NCBI RefSeq assembly: GCF_003385185.1
Contig: NZ_PQHZ01000009.1
Location: 124,001 to 188,000, forward strand
Source of the DNA: Amycolatopsis palatopharyngis
GTDB lineage: Bacteria > Actinomycetota > Actinomycetes > Mycobacteriales > Pseudonocardiaceae
Direction: 5' to 3'
Length of the DNA stretch: 64,000 bases
A program made the position numbers and the translations under genes. The stretch's first letter is position 1. The number at the start of each line of letters is the position of its first letter. This document shows, piece after piece, positions 57,978-64,000 of the stretch. The notes below the pieces were generated by a model. It did not search any database and was not told the DNA's origin. It saw nothing but the letters and a program-made list of their open reading frames with translations.

Positions 57978-58012
57978 TGCCGCCTCCGCGGTAGTAAGTG
58001 CGTCGGCGGGGA

Positions 58013-59197
58013 TCACGGTGTCGGCAGTGTCGCTCGTACCCGCCACCCACCGCCGGGATTCGGCCCGACGTCGAGCGTGCCACCGAACACGTTCGCCCGC
58101 TCGCGCATACCGATCAGCCCGTTGCCGCCCGAGACCGAGGACGCGTCCGTGCCGGGTACCAGGGCGCGCGCCTTTCCCGCCCCGTCGTCGGACACCTCGA
58201 CCCGCACCTCGTCCCCGCGACGCGATACGCGCACCTCGGCCGCCGCACCGGGACCGGCGTGTTTCAGCGTGTTCGTCAACGACTCCTGCACGATCCGGTA
58301 CACCCCAAGGGCCACCCCCGTCGGCAGCTCCGCGAGCCCGTCACCCAGTTCAAGCCGTACGGGTACTCCGGCGGCGCGGATCCGCTCGGCCAGCTCGCCA
58401 AGGGCTTCCGTGCCAGGCTGCGGCACCCTCGGTTCACCGTTCGCGTCCTCGTTGCGCAACACGTCGAGCAGCCTCCGCAGTTCCGCGAGCGCCCCGCGTC
58501 CGGTGTCCGAGATCGTCCGCGCCGCCCGTTCCGCCAAAGTGGGGTCGGTCCTGATCGCGTACGAGGCGCCGTCGGCCTGCACCACCATCACGCTCACCGC
58601 GTGCGCCACCACGTCGTGCAGCTCGCGAGCGATCCGGCTGCGCTCCTCGGCCACGGCGATCCGGCTCGCCTGGTCCCGTTCGGTTTCCAGTAGATGCAAC
58701 CGTGCCTCGAGTTCGGCCTGGTAGGCGCGGCGGGCGCCGGCGAACTCACCGAGCGCCCAGCAGAACGCGTACACCAGCACGAGGATGATCGAGTTGATCA
58801 TCCACTGGTCGTGGAACTGGACGTATGTCTGCACTCCGGACGACAGAAGGCTGGCGAGCAGGTAGATGGCACCCTGCTTGCGTCCGCTGTAGACCACCAC
58901 GCTGTACACGCTGATCGCGCCCGCGATCAGCGAGGCGAGGCCGAGTTCGAGTGCCGCGTGCGGGATTCCGATCAGCAGCACCAGATAGGCGACGACCACC
59001 GGGTGCCTTCGCCGGAAGACCAGCGGCAGCACCAGCAGCAGGTCGATCGGCAGGGCGACGTACCACGGGCCTGGCGAGCTGCCCGGCTCGAAGCGCGCCA
59101 ACACGAGAATGGCCGCATCGATGAGCAGGAGCAGCCCCGCGATCAGGCTGTCGCCGACCATGGGGTGCGTCCGCATCCACATACTCAGCCGCCGCAC
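58013..59197 (-). CDS. Sensor histidine kinase (NarL-type partner)
   Basis: A 394-residue membrane kinase. Residues about 12-150 hold four or five helices, forming a simple membrane sensor with short loops. The HisKA_3 helix carries the phosphoacceptor His in RIARELHDVVAHAVSVMVVQ. HATPase_c motifs are YRIVQESLTNTLKHAGPGAA, VSDDGAGKARAL and GGNGLIGMRERANVFGGTL. The GTG at 59197 has TAGTGT 6 bases upstream. It is divergent from the dynamin operon across 119 bases. It should phosphorylate the regulator downstream. Confidence 0.94.
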   Translation of the reverse strand: MRRLSMWMRTHPMVGDSLIAGLLLLIDAAILVLARFEPGSSPGPWYVALPIDLLLVLPLVFRRRHPVVVAYLVLLIGIPHAALELGLASLIAGAISVYSVVVYSGRKQGAIYLLASLLSSGVQTYVQFHDQWMINSIILVLVYAFCWALGEFAGARRAYQAELEARLHLLETERDQASRIAVAEERSRIARELHDVVAHAVSVMVVQADGASYAIRTDPTLAERAARTISDTGRGALAELRRLLDVLRNEDANGEPRVPQPGTEALGELAERIRAAGVPVRLELGDGLAELPTGVALGVYRIVQESLTNTLKHAGPGAAAEVRVSRRGDEVRVEVSDDGAGKARALVPGTDASSVSGGNGLIGMRERANVFGGTLDVGPNPGGGWRVRATLPTP

Positions 59198-59203
59198 GCC
59201 ATC

Positions 59204-59209
59204 ACACTA
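59204..59209 (-). promoter_or_regulatory. Putative leaderless -10 element (TAGTGT) of the kinase-regulator operon
   Basis: Minus-strand TAGTGT is a good TANNNT hexamer, followed by 6 bases and the GTG at 59197, with no Shine-Dalgarno. Confidence 0.45.
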
Positions 59210-59316
59210 GGTTGTCCCCTGGTATCCGCGCGTCAGCCGGCGGTAGCACCGTCGGTGCGACCGGAGGATGAGCGTGGCACGATTCTGCTCGCGGACGACG
59301 TGATGGGGAGGACGGC

Positions 59317-60900
59317 GTGACGGCAGTGGGAACGGAGCAGGGTCGGCTCGCCGGTCCGCTCTCGACCTCGGTGGCCAATCTTTGCCGCAGGTTGCAGCCC
59401 CAGGTGTCCGCACGTACGGCGGCGGGATTCGCCGAGGTACTGCGCAGGCTCGGAGGGCCACTGCAGGTCGCCGTCGCGGGCCGGATCAAGTCCGGGAAGT
59501 CCACCCTGGTCAACGCGTTGATCGGGCGCAGGGTCGCGCCCACCGACGTGGGCGAGTGCACCAGGCTGGTCACCCGCTTCCAGTACGGCACGGTGGACCG
59601 GATCGAGGTGGTCCTCACCGACGGCCGCAAGCAGGTACTGCCCTTCGCCGCTGACGGAATGATCCCCGCCGAACTGGGTGTGGACATCGGCACCGTCTCG
59701 CACGTCGAGGCCTACCTGACCAGCGCTGTGCTGCAGAACATGACCGTGATCGACACTCCCGGCCTCGGTTCCCTCGACGCCGCCTCCGTATCGAGGACCG
59801 AGCAGCTCCTTGGTGCCCGCAAGAACGGCGAAGACAGCGAAGAGGAGGGTTCCGACGAGCTCGACGACACCTCCCGCAGCGCGGTCGCAGGTGCCGAAGC
59901 CGTGCTCTACGTGGTGACCCAGGGCATTCGCGCCGACGACGAGCAGGCCCTCGCGTCCTTCACCGCGGCCACCGCCAGCCGGGAGGCAGGGCCGGTGAAC
60001 GCCATCGCCGTGCTGAACAAGGCCGACACGATCGCACCCGAGTCGGTCGCCGGGGCCGACAAGGCGGCGGACCCGGTCTGGGCCGCGGCGACGACGCTCG
60101 CCGAGAAGCAGGCAGCGATGCTCAAACCGAGGGTGGCCGACGTGCTGCCGGTGATCGGGCTGCTCGCCGAGTCGGCGGAGTCCGGCGCCTTCACCTCCGC
60201 CGATGCCGAAGCCCTGCGTCAGGTGGCCGCGCTCGAGGACGACGTGCTGGAGACCATGCTGATCTCCGCGGACATCTTCACGAGCTGGGAATGCGACGTG
60301 CCCTCCGGAACCCGGCTGCGCCTGCTGGAAAAACTCGACCTCTACGGCATCCGCCGAGCGACCGAGGCGATCCGCGCCGATCCGGAGATCACGGCGGGTG
60401 CGCTGCGACGCACGCTGCTCGACGCCTCCGGGCTCGCCGAGGTCCGCGCACGGCTCGGCGTCGTGTTCGCCGCGCGTGCCGACGGCATCAAGGCCGCTGC
60501 CGCGCTGGCCTCGGTGACCGCGCTCGCGCAGGCATCGGGCGACCCCGCCGAACGCCAACGGGTGCACGACGCGATCGAGGTCCTGCTGGCCAAGCCCGAA
60601 GCCCACCAGCTGCGGCTGCTGGAGGCGTTGACGCTGGTGGCCGCAGGCGCGGTTGACATGCCCGAGGACCTGGCCGAGGAGGTGCTGCGGGTGGGCAGCA
60701 ACGCCGATCTCGGCGCCCAGCTCGGAATGCCTGGAGCAGGCAGGCCCGAACTGGCCGCGCACGCACTGGAACGGGCGGGCTGGTGGCGTTCGTTCGCCTC
60801 TTTCGGTGCCACTCCGGCGCAGAGCCGGGTCGCGCACGTGGTGCACCGGGCGTACTTCCTCATCTGGCAGCAGCTTCGCGACCCGGCAGGAGGCCGATGA
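59317..60900 (+). CDS. Dynamin-family GTPase, first of pair
   Basis: A 527-residue bacterial dynamin-like GTPase. G1/P-loop is GRIKSGKS (residues 55-62), G2 is likely the Thr of VGECTRLVTR, G3 is MTVIDTPGLGS (about 143-153) and G4 is NKAD. An acidic insertion after G3 (KNGEDSEEEGSDELDD) is unusual. The C-terminal half is helical stalk without a strong membrane segment. Actinobacterial dynamin pairs (DynA/DynB in Streptomyces) act in sporulation septation; IniA-type proteins of mycobacteria act in membrane remodelling. GTG start with GGGGAGG 5 bases upstream. The GrpE-like gene overlaps its stop codon (ATGA), so the proteins should be made together. Confidence 0.88.
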   Translation: MTAVGTEQGRLAGPLSTSVANLCRRLQPQVSARTAAGFAEVLRRLGGPLQVAVAGRIKSGKSTLVNALIGRRVAPTDVGECTRLVTRFQYGTVDRIEVVLTDGRKQVLPFAADGMIPAELGVDIGTVSHVEAYLTSAVLQNMTVIDTPGLGSLDAASVSRTEQLLGARKNGEDSEEEGSDELDDTSRSAVAGAEAVLYVVTQGIRADDEQALASFTAATASREAGPVNAIAVLNKADTIAPESVAGADKAADPVWAAATTLAEKQAAMLKPRVADVLPVIGLLAESAESGAFTSADAEALRQVAALEDDVLETMLISADIFTSWECDVPSGTRLRLLEKLDLYGIRRATEAIRADPEITAGALRRTLLDASGLAEVRARLGVVFAARADGIKAAAALASVTALAQASGDPAERQRVHDAIEVLLAKPEAHQLRLLEALTLVAAGAVDMPEDLAEEVLRVGSNADLGAQLGMPGAGRPELAAHALERAGWWRSFASFGATPAQSRVAHVVHRAYFLIWQQLRDPAGGR

Positions 60901-61403
60901 TGGCTGCATGGTTCCGCAGGACCGGCGCTGATTCCGAGGCGACCGGCGACGTATCCGAGGAGGCTCTCGACGCGCCGACAGGCCAGATTCCCGGCGCCGA
61001 CCTTTCCAGGATCATCGAGGAGGCGGACGGAACCGGGCCGCGTACCGAAGCGTCGGAACCGGATGTGGAGCCCGTAGGACTGGCCGGCCCCGGCGTCGCC
61101 GACGACCTGGACCAGGCGCTCGCCGATCGTAAGGCGCTGATCCAGCTCTGCTTGTACGCGATGGACAGGGCGCGCAGCGGCGGAGTCGCGGAGCGGCTGG
61201 AGCAGGGCCTCGCCGCGATCGGAGTGACCGCGATGCGCCCGGACGGCCAGCGGTTCGACCCGGCGCTGCACGAGGCGGGTGGTGCGGTGCCGACCGGTGA
61301 CGCCGGGCTCGAGGGCACCGTCGCCGAGACCGAGGTCGTCGGATTCGCCGACCGCGGCCGGCTGTTGCGGGCGCCAATCGTCATCGTCTACACCAGGCGG
61401 TGA
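60897..61403 (+). CDS. GrpE-like protein between two dynamin genes
   Basis: A 168-residue protein. The N-terminal ~60 residues are acidic and probably disordered. The C-terminal ~100 residues resemble a shortened GrpE: a helix (ADDLDQALADRKALIQLCLY) followed by a beta domain with RPDGQRFDPALHEA, GTVAETEVVGF and LLRAPIVIVYTRR. GrpE is the nucleotide-exchange factor of Hsp70 chaperones. The long coiled-coil dimer helix of true GrpE is missing, so it may have been recruited to another partner. The ATG at 60897 overlaps the first dynamin stop by ATGA; a second ATG follows directly. It ends 4 bases before the second dynamin gene, in a tight three-gene operon. Confidence 0.75.
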   Translation: MMAAWFRRTGADSEATGDVSEEALDAPTGQIPGADLSRIIEEADGTGPRTEASEPDVEPVGLAGPGVADDLDQALADRKALIQLCLYAMDRARSGGVAERLEQGLAAIGVTAMRPDGQRFDPALHEAGGAVPTGDAGLEGTVAETEVVGFADRGRLLRAPIVIVYTRR

Positions 61404-61407
61404 GTCG

Positions 61408-63249
61408 ATGACGGCGCCGTCGCTCGGCAAGCCCGCGCTGCCCGCGCAGGTCAAGCAAGCGCGGGAAGCCCTGCTTTCGCTGCTGCGGGACCTCGACCCG
61501 CAGGCCGCGAAATGGGTTGACGATCTGCGCCGCGCCCGCCCGAAGAAGCCCTCGGTCGTTGTCGTCGGTGAGACGAACCGAGGGAAGAGTTCGCTGGTCA
61601 ATGCCCTGCTGGCCAGGCCGGGGTTGTCTCCTGTGGACGCCGAGGTGGCCACCTCCACCTACCTGGTGTTCGACCACGACGAGCAGTGGACGGCGCAGGC
61701 CTGCTACCCGGGTCAGCTCGCTCCGGTGGCGATCGAGCCCGCCGACCTGGTCCGCTGGGTGTCGGTGAACCACGAGTTACCCGAGGGGCAGATCCCGCCG
61801 CGCTACGTCGAGGTGGCCGGGCCGGTTCCGCTGCTGGAGCGGGTGACCGTCGTCGACACCCCGGGCGTCGGCGGGCTGGAGGCGGCGCACGCCGAACTTG
61901 CCATGGAAGCGGCGGCCAATGCCACCGCACTGCTGTTCGTGGTGGACGCGTCCTCGCCGTTCACCTCCAGTGAGCTGCAGTTCCTGCGCAACATGGGCGA
62001 CCGGGTGGAGACGGTGATCTTCGCGCTGTCCAAGACCGACCAGTTCCGGGGCTGGCGACAGGTACTCGACGCCGACCGCGAGCTGTTGACTGAGCACGCG
62101 CCCAGGTTCGCGAACTCCCCGATTCACGCCGTGTCGGCACGGATGTTCGAGATGGCGGACAAGGCGCCGAACGAGCAGGCCGCGGCCATGCTGCGGGAGA
62201 AGTCCGGGGTGGCCGAGTTGCAGACCGCGGTGCAGGAACTGCTGGTCGGGCGGTCGGCGATGCTCGGCGAGGCGAACACGCTCCGGGCGTTGTCCAGCGC
62301 ACTCGGCGAGCAGCACTCGAGGTTGCAAACCGAGCGCAGGGCGCTGTCCGCGGGCGAGGAGGAGGCCGCGGCGCTGCGCGAGCGCAGGGATCAGCTGGCC
62401 GCCGAACGGCGTTCCTCCACCCGGGGCTGGCAGCTGCGGTTGCGCGGCGAGGTGCAGCGCACCCGCGTGGAGATCGGGCACGAGGGCAGCAGGCAGATGC
62501 GCGACGCCCAGTCCTGGTTCCGGCAGCGGATCGACGCGGCGAAACGCGAGCAGCTGGCCGCGATGCCGCAGCAGGTGGACGCGGCGCTGCAGTCGATCTC
62601 GCAGCGTGTCTCCACGATGCTGGCGCATCGGCTCAACCGGGTCACCGACATCGCGCTGGCCGAGCTGTTCTCCGCCGAGGAGCTCGACGTCATCCGGGCG
62701 CAGTTCGCCAGGGCGGGCGGGCCACCGGTCGTGCTGCGCCCACCGGATCGGCGGCCGCCGAGCGCAGAGGACAAACTGCTGGTCTTCATGGGTGTGTCCG
62801 GCGGTGTCGGCGCGGGCAAGCTGGCCGCCGCGCCGCTGGCCGGGGTGGCACTGCTGAACCCGGTGATCCTGCCCGCGACCATCGTGATCGGGCTCGGCGC
62901 GGGCTGGTGGATGGCCCGCACCCGCAGGCACGCAGCCGACAAGCAGCACATGAAGCAGTGGCTGGTGGAGTCCATCGCCGACGCCCGCTCGACGCTGGAT
63001 CAACTGGTCGCGGAGCAGCTGATCGAGGCGGAGCAGCAGCTCTCGCTCGCGCTGGACGAGGCACTCGGGAGGCGGATCGAGGGCATCGAGGCCGAACTGA
63101 AGGACGTCGACAGGACGATCAAGATGGATGCGCAGGAGCGTTCGAAGAACCTGTCCGTCGTGACCAGGCGGATCAAGGAGGTCAGTGAGGCACGTGATCG
63201 TGCGGAGAGCTTCCTGACCAGGATCCGCAGCCTGCGTGACGGGTCGTGA
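61408..63249 (+). CDS. Dynamin-family GTPase, second of pair, with membrane hairpin
   Basis: A 613-residue dynamin-like GTPase. P-loop GETNRGKS is at residues 54-61, G2 is probably in DAEVATSTYL, G3 is VTVVDTPGVGG and G4 is FALSKTD. A charged coiled coil runs from about 325 to 430 (LRERRDQLAAERRSSTRGWQ). A hydrophobic hairpin near residues 455-505 (GVSGGVGAGKLAAAPLAGVA, then a second helix through GLGAGWWMA) is a likely membrane-inserting paddle. The final 100 residues return to coiled coil. ATG 61408 follows GGCGGTGAG. With only this partner carrying the paddle, the two dynamins may form a heteromer in which one anchors the other. Confidence 0.88.
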   Translation: MTAPSLGKPALPAQVKQAREALLSLLRDLDPQAAKWVDDLRRARPKKPSVVVVGETNRGKSSLVNALLARPGLSPVDAEVATSTYLVFDHDEQWTAQACYPGQLAPVAIEPADLVRWVSVNHELPEGQIPPRYVEVAGPVPLLERVTVVDTPGVGGLEAAHAELAMEAAANATALLFVVDASSPFTSSELQFLRNMGDRVETVIFALSKTDQFRGWRQVLDADRELLTEHAPRFANSPIHAVSARMFEMADKAPNEQAAAMLREKSGVAELQTAVQELLVGRSAMLGEANTLRALSSALGEQHSRLQTERRALSAGEEEAAALRERRDQLAAERRSSTRGWQLRLRGEVQRTRVEIGHEGSRQMRDAQSWFRQRIDAAKREQLAAMPQQVDAALQSISQRVSTMLAHRLNRVTDIALAELFSAEELDVIRAQFARAGGPPVVLRPPDRRPPSAEDKLLVFMGVSGGVGAGKLAAAPLAGVALLNPVILPATIVIGLGAGWWMARTRRHAADKQHMKQWLVESIADARSTLDQLVAEQLIEAEQQLSLALDEALGRRIEGIEAELKDVDRTIKMDAQERSKNLSVVTRRIKEVSEARDRAESFLTRIRSLRDGS

Positions 63250-63376
63250 CCACTGCCGGGTCGGGCTGTTGTGCGGTGGAACCGAAGCGGCATACGGTGA
63301 GTCATATCCGCGGATAAGCGAAGACGCAGGTCCTGAATACTCCGGCGACAGCCGGTAACCCGAGGGGGAGTTCCCA

Positions 63377-64000
63377 GTGTGGGTCGACGAGAGTGGCGCG
63401 ACGGACACCACCGGCACCACCGGTAGCTCGGACGAGATCACCGTCAGCGTCGAGGGCGAGGAGTACGTCGCCGAGATCAACTTCGACATCGACGAAGACG
63501 GTGTCGAGGACACCGCGATCATCGAGCACGCGGACGGCAGTGGTCAGGCGTTCATCGACTCCGACGGTGACGACCAGGCCGATGAGTACATCCAACTCGA
63601 CGCGCAGGGCGAGGTCGTCACCCACGCGGAGTTCGACGAGGCCACCGGGGACTGGGTCGCGATCGACCCGGGAGCGGGCGATTCGAGTGACCCCCAGACC
63701 GGGTCCGCGGGCCCGATGACCGCGGACCTGCCCGACGGTCAGGTCGAGGTCGGACCCGCCACAGTCGACACCAACGAAGACGGCGTCAACGACACCGCGG
63801 TCGTGCAGGACGAGAACGGCGTCACCACCGCCTTCACCGACGTCGACGCCGACGGCGAGGCCGATGTCGCGGTGATCATCGACCAGAACGGTGAGTCGAC
63901 CACGTACGAGCACACCGGCGACGGCGAGTGGACCGAGACCGGCGCGACGAACAACGCCGTCGGGGACAGCGGTATCGCCGCGGGCGCGAGCGACGCGGCC
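63377..64000 (+). CDS. Acidic protein with repeated calcium-binding-like loops (3' end outside window)
   Basis: 208 residues are visible and the frame is open to the right edge. The GTG at 63377 follows GAGGGGGAG by 8 bases. The sequence is very acidic and built from repeats of a strand followed by an Asp-rich loop: FDIDEDGVEDTA, FIDSDGDDQADEY, VDTNEDGVNDTA and VDADGEADVA. The D-x-D-x-D/N-G pattern recalls EF-hand-like or thrombospondin type-3 calcium loops. No signal peptide is seen at this N-terminus (VDESGATDTTGTTG), so export is uncertain. It follows the dynamin operon by 127 bases. Unknown function; some actinobacterial DUF proteins with this loop pattern sit beside secreted-protein genes. 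Confidence 0.7.
   Translation, partial: MWVDESGATDTTGTTGSSDEITVSVEGEEYVAEINFDIDEDGVEDTAIIEHADGSGQAFIDSDGDDQADEYIQLDAQGEVVTHAEFDEATGDWVAIDPGAGDSSDPQTGSAGPMTADLPDGQVEVGPATVDTNEDGVNDTAVVQDENGVTTAFTDVDADGEADVAVIIDQNGESTTYEHTGDGEWTETGATNNAVGDSGIAAGASDAA

Noticed and set aside
1-64000. tRNA, rRNA or riboswitch genes
   Set aside because: Reading both strands of the gaps between genes I saw no cloverleaf with TTCGA-type arms, no rRNA sequence and no conserved riboswitch core. A covariance-model scan would be needed to exclude small RNAs.

Overview
The window is high-GC DNA from a filamentous actinomycete, most likely of the Pseudonocardiaceae (Amycolatopsis/Saccharomonospora type). The evidence is codon bias, GTG/TTG starts, an EspG/WXG/DUF3558 cassette, chaplin-like surface proteins, a pair of dynamin-like GTPases and a DasR operator on ptsI. 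The block leuS ... dnaB, rplI, rpsR, ssb, rpsF ... GT87 protein, ponA, DUF5318, padR, ino1 has the same gene content as the oriC-proximal region of Mycobacterium tuberculosis (Rv0041-Rv0058, from memory), so the window probably lies within roughly 100 kb of the replication origin.

Layout. 1-2.3 kb: 3' end of leuS and a TetR regulator. 2.9-9.3 kb: ptsI under a DasR-type operator, a DUF1707 envelope-stress-like protein, a VapBC pair, and a MacRS-like two-component system with an AI-2E-type permease. 9.6-13.9 kb: an acidic anchored protein followed by a 965-residue secreted protein built from 14 chaplin-like units, closed by a strong terminator. 14-16.1 kb: a LigB-type dioxygenase with an operator palindrome and a secreted beta-propeller. 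16.3-19.3 kb: dnaB interrupted by a class 3 intein, with a cluster of DnaA boxes upstream. 19.3-22.5 kb: an ESX-associated cassette (WXG-like protein, DUF3558 lipoprotein, Gly-rich WXG protein, EspG). 22.8-24.4 kb: rpsF-ssb-rpsR-rplI. 24.5-27.6 kb: three tandem paralogous membrane-anchored surface proteins. 27.7-32.8 kb: endonuclease IV, two convergent GT87-type mannosyltransferases and a GT1 glycosyltransferase. 32.9-39.1 kb: ponA, DUF5318, padR, ino1 and a HAD phosphatase. 39.3-43.6 kb: tandem phoX genes. 43.7-45.9 kb: an SDR and an amidohydrolase. 45.9-51.5 kb: a two-component system divergent from an ABC/FtsX exporter. 51.5-53 kb: trmB and an unknown gene. 53.2-59.2 kb: two duplicated ABC cassettes and another two-component system. 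59.3-64 kb: dynamin, GrpE-like and dynamin genes, then a partial acidic protein with calcium-binding-like loops.

Three patterns cut across these genes. First, a family of palindromes with the core GCACTTTCCCGGGAAAGTGC sits at four gene 3' ends, three times as BIME-like pairs. Second, at least 13 genes have a TANNNT hexamer 6-7 bases before their start codon and no Shine-Dalgarno, which points to leaderless transcripts. Third, neighbouring paralogues are common (GT87 pair, PhoX pair, ABC pair, surface-protein triplet, dynamin pair). I saw no tRNA, rRNA, CRISPR array, insertion sequence or prophage. The intein is the only mobile element.
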